Source: Wurfbainia villosa (taxonomy: Eukaryota; Streptophyta; Magnoliopsida; Zingiberales; Zingiberaceae). From it: 64,000 nucleotides of DNA. A model generated the notes under the pieces. The model had not been told where the DNA came from and did not search any database. It worked only from the letters and a program-made list of their open reading frames with translations. The translations under genes were made by a program, and so were the position numbers. Where the stretch lies: NCBI GenBank assembly GCA_025175895.1, contig CM045988.1, positions 13,297,647 to 13,361,646 on the forward strand, given 5' to 3'. Below, in pieces: positions 33,491-45,905 of this stretch (the first letter of the stretch is position 1; every line of letters starts with the position of its first letter).

Positions 33491-35692
33491 TGTTAGTAAT
33501 ATATGAGAGATGTCCTAAGGCAATCGCCTTATGTATGAACCATTTATATGATAAATGAAGATTCACTATTTGAGTATACATGTTTAATGTATTTGATTGG
33601 ATCTTAAACTCATTTACTGAATGTCCACGATACGTATCTACAGTGGAGAGAATTTGTGATTGGATCACAACTAGTGAGTATCTCTACATGTGTAATTGTG
33701 ATGTATCGGAATTATCCCTAGTCGATGAATTGATGGATTTGGACACCATCAATTCTGTCGAGACTAGCACGAGGTATACTCCTTGGTGTATCTAAGCAGT
33801 TGATTCTCACTGGCTGGAGACATAGTGATGTCCGGAGTTGATCGTGGATGCTAGTTATGGTAACTAGTTCATTGGAGTGACCAGCCGTAAGACTTCATAT
33901 GGTTCTCTGCATATATAGATATGTCAATGAAGTTCTTACTGTGGCTTAAGTGCGATGTTCCTTTGACTTGCGGTATTCAAGTCATCTTGATCATGGAGAC
34001 TTATGCTTTGACATCTTAAGCAAACATCTCTAAGGAGATGTGGACCCGGATGATTGGGTATAAGTCGAAGTGATCGAAGGTGTTTGAATAGCCTATAAAG
34101 GATTCACCACTCCTTGCGAGGAGATGTATACCCATGGCCTCTCGTCGGATTGTTACTAAAGTCTTTGGCCAAAGCAATACATGTATAGAGTAAGGTACTC
34201 TTCGATACATGTGGAGTAACTAGAATCCGTAGGACGAGGAAATGATACTTGGGCTAGGTGTGACGTAGTCAGCCTAGTGGGGACTGACACAATAGACCAT
34301 GTCCTGAACCAAGTGGGTATAAGATGAGTGAAGGGAATGGGGCACGATTCATTCGAGCTCAAGAAGGGTTTGAGAAATAGTTGGATCAACCGTTGATCTT
34401 TTGGTTAATTGGGGATCATGATGTACTACTAGGTGCCACTCATGATCGTTCTATAATTAATGGTTAATTATAGACGGCCAACATAAACCGAGAACCTATT
34501 TGGTCACACGACAACGAGTGTAATCCAAAGGATTTAAAACGAGCTTGAGAATGAGATTCTCAGACCGAGAGAAACTATGTTTGGTTGGACCAAACATAAA
34601 GCGAGCATGAAATTGTTTCAGTCGCAATGGAAGCGTGGATGGGCAGTGTCTTATGAAGACATAATGGATGGACCAAAATGGTTTGGTCCTAATCCAATGG
34701 ATGAGAATAAACCAAAGGGTTTGGTTTATATTAAACGAATGAACCAAAGGTTGGTTCGGTTCGTTTTAACTTAAAATAAACCATCATGGTTTGGTTTATT
34801 TTAACTTATCTTAATGGAGCGGGTTAACGGGCTTTATGGATATGATCCATTAACCATTAAGAGAATTAGTTCTCTATAAAATAGGGATTAAACCCTAACC
34901 CTAAACCTAATCTATTTTTTGGCCGCCCAACATCAAGAGTTGCCGCCAACCTCCTTGGAAGTGCCACAGGTTGTCCACCCACAGCCCAACTGCGCCCGTA
35001 TAGGCTTCCTTCCTGCCAAGCCGAGCTGCTGCCGGAAGAGTTCCGGTGATCCCCTAAAAGGTTCGGCATCAAGGTGAGCTTTTGTCTCCTTGTTTTGGCC
35101 GGCGCCTATCTCCTCCACCAAGCTGTCCAGTTTTCTGGACAGCTTCTTCTCCTCTCGACGGAGTGTCGTTTGGATGACGGTTAGTGCTCCGACAGCGGTT
35201 AACATACCGGGGATTTGATCTCCGGTAATCCTCTGAGGTGGAGGACGAAGGATTCGTCAATCGGTTGACGAATACCTCTCCGGAGAAGCGAGTTTTGAGA
35301 ACTCGTTTTGGATCCGAATTTGGATTCTGATCGTGATCATCTCTCGATCACGTCGTCTTCAACACGAGGCTAGTAACCCGTACGAAGACGAAGCTCGTGA
35401 CTTAGCGAAGTCATCCCGAGGAGCTCGGCGTGGATACGGATAGAGACGATTCTTACGAGGATCGTTCCGGTTGATGCCGTTCCCGCTACACGTCATACGG
35501 AAGGTATAACGTAGTTTAATTTCTTTTATTGCAATTTTAATTTACGGTTATGTCTACACTTGTTGTAATATCATGCGTGTGTTGTGTGTGTTGTAATAAA
35601 TAGGAGTATTTATTATTTTTATTGCTTCCGCTGTGCTCATGTTTACGAAACATGATCGAACACACACACGCCGCGGTGCCGGAAACCCAACA
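33491..35692 (+). repeat. Element H1 5' LTR
   Basis: It is rich in short complementary words built on AAACCA and TGGTTT between 34560 and 34805, ahead of the TATA box. It ends GTGCCGGAAACCCAACA. The minus strand matches solo LTR C. Confidence 0.93.
34875..34882 (+). promoter_or_regulatory. TATA box of LTR H1
   Basis: TATAAAAT follows GAGAATTAGTTCTC, itself a near-palindrome. The 3' LTR copy is at 42215-42222. H2 has TATAAAAG at 46881-46888 and 54302-54309. Confidence 0.7.
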
Positions 35693-35693
35693 G

Positions 35694-35705
35694 AGGTATC
35701 AGAGC
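35694..35705 (+). other. Primer binding site, element H1, one change
   Basis: AGGTATCAGAGC differs from TGGTATCAGAGC in its first base. H2 keeps the exact form. Confidence 0.85.
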
Positions 35706-36977
35706 CCAGGTTGTGTTTCGACATAATCGTAAAATGGTTTTGCGATAGTCATAATGTATTTCTGGAAATTTTCTAATTTTGGAAATTTAGAAGTATTTAT
35801 GGAAATTTTTTAATTTTGGAAAGTCTAGAAGTATTTATGGAAATCTTCCACTTTTGGAAAGTTGGAAGTATTTATGGAAATTGATATTTTCCATAAATAA
35901 AATATTTGATTAGATTCTGGAAATTTGTTTCCTAATTTAATCATTATTTGATTTGGGAAATCAAATCTTAAAATATTTTATTTCCATAAGTAGTTTTAAA
36001 GATTTAGGAAATTGGTTTCCTAAATAGATTTTCCTTAATCAAATAATTCCATGAATAAAATATGTGATTAGATTTGGAAATTTGTTTCCTAATTTAATTA
36101 TGATTTGATTTGGAGAATCAAATCTTAAACATATTTTATTTCCATAAATAGTTATGACATATAAGGAAATTATAAACATGACATAATTGTATGCCATGTA
36201 ATTGCATTAGATGCATAACATTATGCCATGCGTGTCGTGACATGTAGATGTATGCCATGTATGCCATGCCATGTAGATAATAGTTATTTGCATGCAAAGA
36301 GGATGAGACATAAAAACCCTTAATCAATATTAAAGCCTACACCTTCCATTAATATGGTTAGAACCAGAGTTCCGTTTCTTGTTTGGGTTGTTGGACTCTC
36401 TCCAAGCCCGGCTCGAACTCGAATATGTTCAAACCATGGAATAGTTTAATACTAATATGGTAAGAGTCAGAGATCAATCGTTAGCTTTGGTTGTTGGACT
36501 CTCTCCAAGCTGGGCTAATTGGTTGAATGCACTCTAACCATATTAAAACTATGTCCCGATTAATGGGTTGGCTTTAACCTGGAGCATCGGCTTGTTGGAC
36601 TCTCTCCAAGGTCGATGTAAAGGGAGGTGAAGTTGGGTGCTATGCATATGATGCATACTTGTTAATGTGTTAACAACCCGATGTATGTGTGAACATTCAA
36701 TTAGTTGATAGCACATTGTGATAGTTGCATATACGTGATATGCAATCGGTATAGTTGATACCTACCGTCGTAGTTATGAATGGCTTGTTGGACTCTCTCT
36801 AAGGTTGTTCATAACTATGATGGATATCAGCCCATTCGGAGATGGACCTACGATCTCAAGTGATTTTGGGGTTTTGAAATTCGAAAAAAGAATTGGATTT
36901 ATAAATGTATATTGATTCATTTTAAAATCATTTTCTCATATATGCTCGTTTTGTATTTCTAGGTCAATAAATAGATC
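35706..36977 (+). other. Element H1 structured leader with four shared hairpins
   Basis: No gene is present. From about 35762 to 35885 a GGAAATTTT...TTTTGGAAA unit is repeated. Two AT-rich inverted repeats follow (about 35885-35990 and 36045-36150). A CATG-rich tract lies at 36175-36290. Then TTGGACTCTCTCCAA, a 5-bp stem with CTCTC loop, occurs at 36391-36405, 36494-36508, 36595-36609 and 36788-36802 (the last with TCTAA, still pairable by G-U). The outer flanks are complementary to each other in each case and differ between the four. Confidence 0.8.
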
Positions 36978-39900
36978 ATGACGTATTTGAATTTGCGCAC
37001 TATTTTGGATACGAACAAACTGACTGGGCCTAACTTCTGGGTGGCTTAGAAACAGAATTGTTTCTCAAGCGGAAAAGCTTGCATATGTCCTTGAAGAGCC
37101 TCTTCCTGACCGTCCTAAGGACGATGCAACTCCAGACCAAATGTTGGTCTATCAGAAGCATGTGGCAGATTCTGAGCTGGCGAGTTGCATCATGCTAGCA
37201 GCGATGGTACCTGAGCTGCAAAAGCAGCATGAGCATATGGATGCTAATACTATGGTCTTCCATCTTCATGAGTTGTTCGATGAGCAAGCGAGATCTGAAA
37301 GGTTCGAGGTCTCTAGGCTCCTCTTCACCACGAAGATGCAAGAAGGTTCGTCTGTAGTGCAGTTTGTGCTAAAGATGAACGGGTACATCGAGCGGCTAGC
37401 TACCCTCGGTTTTGTGATGGATCATGAGTTAAGTATTGACTTAATTCTGCATTGTTTTCCCAAGAGTTTCTCGCAATTTGTGATGAACTATCGGATGAAC
37501 AAATTGGAATCCACCATTCCCGAGCTCCTCAATATATCAAGATGTGGAGCCTTATGAAGCATGAGGAGAAGGCGGTTATCATTAGTTGATTCCTCAAAGA
37601 AAGGTTCTAAGAGGAAGGCAAAAGAATGTAAGAAAGGAAAGAAAAAGGCAAAGAAGGCGGAACCCGGTAAAAGGGCACTTGCCATCATGTGGCAAGGAAG
37701 GCCATGGCGAAGAAATCGCAAGATTTATCTTGAGTCCATGAAGAAGAAGAAGGCATCCGATGCCCCATCCTCTTGGTATCTTCGTTATTGATTGTCATTC
37801 TATTTCCTTAGACACTTGGGTATTGGATCTGGGTGTAGCTCACATATATGTAATGACATACAGGCTAAGGAATAGAAGAAGACTTGTCGAGGAGTCAAAT
37901 TTGCGAGTTGGGCAATGGAGCAAAGGTTCTCGCCATCGAACTTATTTCTTTGAAGCTCCCTAGTGGACTAGTCTTGAACTGGACAATTGCTATTATGTTC
38001 CTTCTCTAATAAAGAACATTGTTTCTATTTCCTGCTTAAATAGAAATGGTTTCCATTTAACGTTTAGTAACAATTGTTGTTATATAACTTTGAATGGCGT
38101 ACTTTATGGAATTGAACTTTGAGTAATGGCATTTATACGTTGGACGTATCCAGTGACATTTTCAATATCGAAGCGAGCAACACGCGTGCTCGAAAGGATA
38201 ATCACATAGACTCCTATATGTGGCATTGTCGTCTTGGCCATATAAGCAAGAAACGCATGTCCGAATTACACCGATGTGGAATTCTGGAATCGTTTGAATT
38301 GGATTCATACGATACATGCGAATCATGCTTAAAAGGCAAGATGACTAAGTTACCTTTTTCTGGAAAAGGTGAACGAGTGGGAGAGTTACTAGGTTTAGTA
38401 CATACTGATGTATGTGGACCTATGTCAACTCAAGCATTAGGAGGCTATAGCTACTTCATTACCTTCACCGATGATCACTCACGGTTTGGGTATGTGTTCT
38501 TGATGAAACACAAGTCTGAAGCCTTTGAAAGGTTCAAAGAATTCAGAAATGAAGTGGAGAAACAACATGACAAGAGTATTAAAATACTTCGATCGGATCG
38601 AGGTGGTGAATACTTAAGTCAAGAGTTTCTTGATTATCTAAGAGACAATGGCATATTGTCTCAATGGACTCCGCCCTATACACCACAGCATAATGGTGTA
38701 TCACGAGGCGTCTTAGGACCTTGTTGGACATGGTCAGTCAATGATGAATCATGCAACTCTTCCCAAGTCCTTTTGGGGTTATGCACTTGAGCATTGTTTA
38801 CTTGTTAAGCAGAATGCCTACAAGGTAGTCTCAACTACTCCATATGAGATATGGAATGGTAAGAAACCTCATGTATCTTACTTGAAGATATGGGGTTGTC
38901 TGCTTATGTGAAGCGGATGTATCGAAAGGATGCTAAGTCTGATAAATGTCTATTTATTGGATACCCTAAGGAAACAAGGGGTTACCAATTCTATCATCCT
39001 GTGGAACAAAAGGTGTGTTTCAAGGCATGCTGTGTTTCTAGAGAAAGAGTTTCTCTTGCAAGAAAACAGTGGGAGTGTAGTCGAGCTTGAGGAGGCTCGA
39101 GAGACTCAAATAGACATTGATGAGATACACGGTGAAGCACAACACTCAACTCATAGTGATGAGCAATCAATTTGGACCTATTGTAACACCACATCTTCGT
39201 AGATCTGGTAGAACACGCAACATTCTGAGAGATATGGATTTCTCGTAAGCAAATCGAGCGGCGTGTTACTCATTGATGATGAGAGCCTACGATTATGAAG
39301 AAGTCTTGACAAGTTCGAGAAGGGATAAGTGGCTTGGTGCCATGAAGTCGGAAATGGATTCCATGTACGAAAACCAAGTTTGGAACTTGGTTGACCCACC
39401 TGAAGGCATAAAGCCTATAGGGTGCAAGTGGGTTTTCAAGAAGAAAACCAACATGGATGGTAATGTGATTACCTATAAGGCTAGATTGGTGGCGAAAGGA
39501 TATCGTCAAAAGCAAGGTGTTGATTATGACGAAACCTATTCGCCTGTAGCTATGCTTAAATCCATTCGAATGCTCCTGGCCATAGCGGCTCATTATGATT
39601 ATGAGATATGGCAGATGGATGTGAAAACAGCTTTCCTTAATGGAAACCTGCTCGAGGACGTGTATATGATACAGCCTGAGGGTTTCACATCGGTTGATAA
39701 AACCAAGGTATGCAAATTGCGTCGATCCATTTATGGATTGAAGCAAGCATCCAGGAGCTGGAATATCCGTTTTGATGAGACGATCAAAAGGTTTGATTTC
39801 TCACAAAATCCAGACGAACCTTGTGTGTACAAGAAGGTTAGTGGGAGTGCAGTCGTGTTCCTAGTATTGTATGTCGATGACATATTACTTATAGGAAACG

Positions 39901-40828
39901 ATGTGTCCATCTTACAGTCAGTTAAGGTTTGGTTATCCAAGACATTCTCCATGAAAGACCTGGGAGAAGCAACCTACATCCTTGGGATTAAGATCTATAG
40001 AGATAGATCGAAACGGTTGCTTGGTCTTTCGCAGTCTACATATATAGGCCGAGTGCTAAAGAGGTTTAGCATGTCGGAATCCAAGAAAGGTTATCTACGC
40101 CCATCGGGGCATGGGGTACACCTTCGAAGTCTATGTGTCGCCGAGAAGGCGAGAGGATTTGCATGAGTAAGATTCCCTATGCATCCGCAATAGGATCTAT
40201 CATGTATGCTATGTTATGTCACGAGGCCCGATGTATCGTATGCTCACGAGTGTCACGGCGGATACTACCGATCGAGGAATGGATCATTGGGTGCGTATTA
40301 AGGCGATCCTTAAGTGCTTGAGAAGAACTAAGGATGTGTTCCTAATATATGGAGAAGGGACATGGTGATACGGGTATACGGATGCGGCTTCGACAGACAA
40401 GGATGATTCCGGTCTCGATGCGGATCGTGTTCACCTTGAATGGGGCGCGATGAGTTGGAAAAGTTCCAAACAAGAGGCATGGCGGATTCTACCAGAGGCG
40501 AGAATATATTGCGGCCGAGCGTGAAAGAAGCGGTTTGGATCAAGAAGTTCGTTCATGAACTTGGTGTGATTCCGCCATTGTTGAAGCAATACCGGTCTCT
40601 GCGACAACAATGGAGCAATTACGCAGCGAAAGAGCCAAGGTCTCATCAACGATCCAAACATGCCGCTATCATCTTATCAGAGAGATCATCAGTAGGAACG
40701 AAATACAAATCGAGAAAATTCCCACTGAAAGGAACTTAGCGGATCCTTTGACTAAAGCATTACCTCAAAGTAAGTTTGAGGGTCATGTTGGTGCTTATGG
40801 TATTGGATACCGTAGCGATTGGCATTAG
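36978..40828 (+). pseudogene. Element H1 gag-pol, many indels
   Basis: Same protein as H2 but fragmented. Gag is clear at 37141-37557 (ADSELASCIMLAAMVPELQK, FDEQARSERFEVSRLLF). The knuckle near 37670-37715 is recognisable only across frames. The protease site reads LDLGVAH instead of LDTGCGSH. Integrase at 38119-38790 has MWHCRLGHISKKRM, CESCLKGKMTKLPF, HTDVCGPM and RSDRGGEY, then loses frame after QHNGVS. Reverse transcriptase at 39273-40130 has MDVKTAFLNGNLLED, YGLKQASRSW and YVDDILLIGN. RNase H is split, with ADPLTKALPQSKFEGHV closing at 40826-40828. Most breaks are one- to three-base losses. Confidence 0.92.
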
Positions 40829-40842
40829 GCCAAGTGGGAGTC

Positions 40843-43007
40843 TGTTAGTAATATATGAGAGATATCCTAAGGCAATCGCCTTATGTATGAACCATTTATA
40901 TGATAAATGAAGATTCACTATTTGAGTATACATGTTTAATGTATTTGATTGGATCTTAAACTCATTTCGAATGTCCACGATACGATTCACGGCATGAGAG
41001 AATTTGTGATTGGATCACAACTAGTGAGTATCTCTACATGTGTAATTGTGATGTATCGAATTATCCTAGTCGATGAATTGATGGATTTGGACACCATCAA
41101 TTCTCGAGACTAGCACGAGGTATACTCCTTGGTGTATCCAAGCGGTGATTCTCCGGGCCGAGACATAGTGATGTCCGAGTTGATCGTGGATGCTAGTTAT
41201 GGTAACTAGTTCATTGGAGTGACCAGTAGTAAGACTTCATATGGTTCTCTGCATATATAGATATGTCAATGAAGTTCTTACTGTGGCTTAAGTGCGATGT
41301 TCCTTTGACTTGCGGTATTCAAGTCATCTTGATCATGGAGACTTATGCTTTGACATCTTAAGCAAACATCTCTAAGGAGATGTGGAGCCGGGATGATTGG
41401 GTATAAGTCGAAGTGATCGAAGGTGTTTGAATAGCCTATAAAGGATTCACCACTCCTTGCGAGGAGATGTATACCCATGGCCTCTCGTCGGATTGTTACT
41501 AAAGTCTTTGGCCAAAGCAATACATGTTTAGAGTAAGGTACTCTTCGATACATGTGGAGTAACTAGAATCCGTAGGACGAGGAAATGATACTTGGGCTAG
41601 GTGTGACGTAGTCAGCCTAGTGAGGGGTGACACAATAGACCATGTCTGAACCAAGTGGGTATAAGATGAGTGAAGGGAATGGGGCACGATTCATTCGAAG
41701 CTCAAGGGTTTCGTAAATAGTTCGATCAACCGTTGATCTTTTTGGTTAATTGGGGATCATGATGTACTACTAGGTGCCACTCATGATCGTTCTATAATTA
41801 ATGGTTAATTATAGACGGCCAACATAAACCGAGAACCTATTTGGTCACACGCTGCGAGTGTAATCCAAAGGATTTAAAGCGAGCTTGAGAATGAGATTCT
41901 CGCATCCAAGAGAAACTATGTTTGGTTGGACCAAACATAAAGCGAGCATGAAATTGTTTGATCGAATGGAAGCGTGGATGGGCGTGTCTTATGAAGACAT
42001 AATGGATGGACCAAAATGGTTTGGTCCTAATCCAATGGATGAGAATAAACCAAAGGGTTTGGTTTATATTAAAGCGAATGAACCAAAGGTTGGTTGGTTC
42101 GTTTAACTTAAAAATAAACCATCATGGTTTGGTTTATTTTAACTTATCTTAATGGAGGCGGAGTTAACGGGCTTTATGGATATGATCCATTAACCATTAA
42201 GAGAATTAGTTCTCTATAAAATAGGGATTAAACCTAACCCTAAACCTAATCTATTTTTTGGCCGCCAACATCAAGAGTTGCCGCCAACCTCCTCGTGAAG
42301 TTGCCGCCACTTGTGTTGCTTCCACACGGCTCCTCAAGGCGTCGAAGGCGGCTTCCTCCTCGCCGGGCTGAAGAGTTCCGGTGATCCCCTAAAAGGTTCG
42401 GCATCAAGGTGAGCTTTTGTCTCCTTGTTTTGGCCGGCGCCTATCTCCTCCACCAAGCTGTCGAGTTTTCTGGACAGCTTCTTCTCCTCTCGTCGGAGCG
42501 TCGTTTGGACGACGGTTAGTGCTCCGACAGCGGCTAACATACCGGGGATTTGATCTCCGGTAATCCTCTAGGTGGAGGCGAAGGAAATACCTCTCCGGAG
42601 AAGCAAGTCTTGAGGACTTGTTTTAGGTCCGAATTTGGATTCGGATCGTGATCATCTCTCGATCACGTCGTCTTCAACACGAGGCTAGTAACCCGTACGA
42701 AGACGAAGCTCGTGGCTTGGCGAAGTCATCCCGAGGAGCTCGGCGTGGATACGGATAGAGACGATTCTTACGAGGATCGTTCCGGTTGATGCCGTTCCCG
42801 CTACACGTCATACGGAAGGTATAACGTAGTTTAATTTCTTTTATTGCAATTTTAATTTACGGTTATGTCTACACTTGTTGTAATAGCATGCGTGTGTTGT
42901 GTGTGTTGTAATAAATAGGAGTATTTATTATTTTTATTGCTTCCGCTGTGCTCATGTTTACGAAACATGATCGAACACACACACGCCGCGGTGCCGGAAA
43001 CCCAACA
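40843..43007 (+). repeat. Element H1 3' LTR
   Basis: It is preceded by AAGTGGGAGTC, the polypurine tract. It is 37 bp shorter than the 5' LTR through scattered small losses, typically where the 5' LTR has CAG or CTG (for example CATTTACTGAATG becomes CATTTCGAATG, and GGGCAGTGTC becomes GGGCGTGTC). Confidence 0.92.
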
Positions 43008-43012
43008 GTAAA

Positions 43013-43415
43013 GACTCTACCCAGAGACCCTTTACTTGGCAAGACTTCAGCCTCTGGCTATTCTTGGACTTTTCACCTTGCCGCTTCTGCAAGGAATTTC
43101 TGCCTGCCAAGGAATTGCCCTTCTTAGACTTTTCACCAAGGTACGCCCTTGGATATCTCATTTGCCAAGGAATTACCCATCTTGGACTTTTCACCAAGGT
43201 CCACCCTTGGATTTTTCCAATCGCCAAGGAATTAACCATCTTGGAATTTTTACCAAGGTCCACCCTTGGATTTCTCCAGTCGCTAAGGATCTAACCATCT
43301 TGGAATTTTCACCAAGGTCCACCCTTGGATTTCTCACTTTCCTAGATACTTAAAACTTTTTTTACTTAAACGTTTGTCAAACACCAAAACATAGTTTAGA
43401 GCATCAGCTCCAACA
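43013..43415 (-). repeat. Element E 5' LTR, distal part, with a 59-bp tandem repeat
   Basis: It continues E's LTR after H1 and ends on the plus strand in GCATCAGCTCCAACA, that is TGTTGGAGCTGATGC at the LTR start. Four units of about 59 bp, each with CTTGGACTTTTCACCAAGG or a variant, start at 43123, 43181, 43240 and 43299. CCAAGG and CCTTGG words inside each unit are mutually complementary. Confidence 0.8.
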
Positions 43416-43607
43416 GCTTGGGCTCCAATTATGTGCTAATTTACCTTCGAAACACCGTCCTACACATAAAAATAGCAAAAGTAGATCTCTGAACTAAAAA
43501 ATAGTAAATGAATGCAAAAAAGGAAGAATATGCATGAAACAAGTATAAAATGCAATGAGTTGTGTGCTAAAACTACTCCAAAAATCTTATATGATTTGCA
43601 TACATCA
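43416..43607 (-). repeat. LTR-like fragment M (inferred)
   Basis: Element L's intergenic block matches element A up to GCCTCGC and then departs exactly at a TGATGTATGCAAATC start read on the minus strand. That is what an LTR boundary looks like, with GCGAG (43608-43612) as the possible target copy. The other end was not found because E's LTR ends at 43415. No domain is visible. Confidence 0.35.
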
Positions 43608-43612
43608 GCGAG

Positions 43613-43934
43613 GCATAGAGGCCTTCTTTCATCGAAATAATGACCATTTCCTTAGACAAATCCAGATTAAGAAATTTTAAACTTAATTTACTTTAGGGTT
43701 AAATCCTAGTCTAACTAGTTTAGGATGTGGTGAGGTAGCTTTAGTCACTTCAACTTAGCCAAGTGCATCAAGCTAGATACTCCTTATCTAACCTGGATAC
43801 ATGTGACTTCGTTTTCCTAACGTACTATCATCTCATTACGTCCTAATACTATGTTGTCAAGACTAATTAATCTTTAGTCCTATCTAACCATTCTAAATTA
43901 AGCAAGTAAATTAATCTAAACATGCAAGCAAAGC
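43613..43934 (-). other. Element L gag-pol intergenic block
   Basis: It has no gag or pol coding. Read on the minus strand it parallels A 4890-5210, including the hairpin at 43770-43794 and, at 43613-43685, the frame with FLNLDLSKE and KEGLYAS that corresponds to FLNLALSKE and KEGPCAS in A. Confidence 0.65.
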
Positions 43935-44905
43935 TTATCTAGTTACATAAACTAACTTAATATTGACTCCCTCTGGATTATAACTTCTGTAGGGACGATC
44001 CACATAGTGGATTTGATCCTGAAGAACCCAATACTTAGTTAAATCTACATTTGTGTTTATACTAGATTTTGGGACCCATGCTTGGATTCTTGTTTGATCA
44101 CGATTTACTAGTGAAATAAAGGACCTATTTGTTTGTCTAAATCTGAGTCTAGTCTTATTGTATACAACATGTTGAGACCCAAGTATTAGGTCGAGACCTT
44201 TGGATCCCAATGTGAACTTTTCCAATGTTTTCTTAAGATCTTGAACTTCTCCTTTCAAGGAGGAATTCTCTTCCTCTAGTGTCTTAACTCGAGTTGAGGT
44301 TCCTTCTTGAATATGACAAGTTGAAGAAATTAATTTGGTCTTCTTAATCGTTTCAACTTCCTTAAGAAGAGACTTGACTTTAGACTCGGACTTAGTTAAC
44401 TTTTTATTTAAATACTTAATTACAGTATATAAGTTCATAATTGTAGAATGATGTACCTTTATCGAACCTTTGAAATGGATACAGATCCGTGACTTGTCTC
44501 GGACTCGAACTCAGACTCGGAGTTGGACTCGTGCTTAGACTCAAATTCAGATTCAGAGGGTCTTGCCATGAGGACGAGGTTGTTGATTTGTTCTCGTTCT
44601 TCTTCATCTGACGATTCTTCCCATGTTGATCTAAGCACCTTCTTGGTAGATTTGGACTTTAGCTTGGGGCAGTCGACTACGAAATGACCCTTCTTGTTGC
44701 ATTCGTAGCACTTGAAGTCTTGCTTGACCTTTTGATTTGTTTTGGGATTTTTATCTTTAGTTGACTTGTTTGTGCATCTTCTTTTCTTGATTAGTCTTCG
44801 AATAAGGTTAACGATCTTCGTTTCCAATTCATCATCTAGATCCGAATTAGACTCATCGTCTTCGGGAGTTGGTTTGCCTTTTGTTTTCTTTTTCCCTGCA
44901 AACAA
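43935..44905 (-). pseudogene. Element L gag, C-terminal half only
   Basis: Read leftwards from LFAGKKKTKGK (about 44905). A lysine-rich segment leads to an intact CCHC knuckle CYECNKKGHFVVDC. A serine- and glutamate-rich stretch follows, then a frameshift near 44440-44460. The second frame has a coiled coil (LTKSESKVKSLLKEVE, LEEENSSLKGEVQDLKKTLEKF), GSKGLDLILGSQ, AWVPKSS and the close IHYVDRPYRSYNPEGVN. The capsid core that should precede the knuckle is missing: only an A-rich stretch of about 85 bp (44906-44991) lies between it and the primer binding site. Confidence 0.9.
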
Positions 44906-44991
44906 AGCTATACTTACACAAAGAATAAAAAAATAAAAAAAATAAAAAGAAATTACTCAGCTGGTGGTTGCATTGAATCTGAGCACCCCTG

Positions 44992-45003
44992 GCTCTGATA
45001 CCA
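44992..45003 (-). other. Primer binding site, element L
   Basis: Plus-strand GCTCTGATACCA lies two bases from the LTR boundary at 45006 and matches initiator tRNA-Met. Confidence 0.9.
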
Positions 45004-45005
45004 AT

Positions 45006-45905
45006 TGAAGGACCGAAAACACGCTAGAGGGGGGGGTGAATAGCGGTAAAAAATCTTTCTTTTTATTTCACTTTAAAATCTCATAAATTGAAAAGTAGTC
45101 ACAATGAAATAAGAAAATAAAACATGCAAGTACACAAAATATTTTTACTTGGTTCATAGCCTACCGACTGCTAATCCAAGGCTTGCGATCCAAGATCACC
45201 TTCGAAGGGCAATTCACTAAAAAGATCTCATCCTTGTTGGAGGTAAGAGATACGATGCTTACAAAGAATATGAAGATGGTAACAAGTCTACCGCTCCACT
45301 AATTAAAGTACAAAGAAAAATAAATAAACAATTATACTGACAAGAAGATGATGATGACGAGGCTTGGTCGGAGTGATGTCATAGAGCGTCGGAGTATGTT
45401 TTGAGAGCTTTAGCACTTGTGTAAAATGATTAAACTTTAGGGTTGAGTTCCTACTTCTTTTATAGCTTTTCTATATTCATAAATTTCCTTGATTTAGTCT
45501 AGATACACGATAAAGATAGAACCCTATCCCTTCTAATCTCGAACTCTTATCAATGAGGTGGCAATAAGGTGAGCTTTGACTCAATAAGGCTGATTCGTCG
45601 ACATCAGTCGACTGGGTTCATCATCAATCGATTACATTGAGTTGCTGACTTGACTGGATCATAATCTCGATGCCAATCGACTGCTAATCCTGCCCAGTTG
45701 ACTGCTGTAATGAGCTTGGAAAATATACTTGATGCTCATTCAGTTTTTTACCTAGATTACAAGATTAGAATAATATATTCAAGTATATTAATAGTGGCAG
45801 TCCTTTGACTGTTCGATCTCGACTTTGACATTCCTCCAGAAGCCATGGTCAGATCGATGCCTACGGTTGTCCCCGTAAAGAGGATCTATCCTTACCACTG
45901 CTCCT
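45006..45905 (-). repeat. Element L 5' LTR, proximal part
   Basis: On the plus strand it starts TGAAGGACCGAAAACACG. A minus-strand TATA box TATAAAAG is at 45457-45464. An array of imperfect CAGTCGACTG and GTTGACTG words lies at about 45605-45712. It is cut by H2 after CTCCT (45901-45905). Confidence 0.85.

Larger units (their letters stand above)
33491..43007 (+). mobile_element. Element H1: full-length copia element in E's 5' LTR
   Basis: It is 9517 bp with LTRs of 2202 and 2165 bp, starting TGTTAGTAATATATG and ending GGAAACCCAACA. It duplicated GTAAA (33486-33490 and 43008-43012). Order is LTR, primer binding site, a structured leader of about 1.3 kb, gag-pol in one frame by design, polypurine tract GTGGGAG and LTR. 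The coding part is shattered by small indels, many at CAG or CTG positions of the sister copy H2. Confidence 0.95.

Noticed and set aside
43123..43345. Regularly spaced repeats with a period near 59 bp, CRISPR-like at first sight
   Set aside because: Units are contiguous and diverged along their whole length, without unique spacers, and lie inside a plant LTR.
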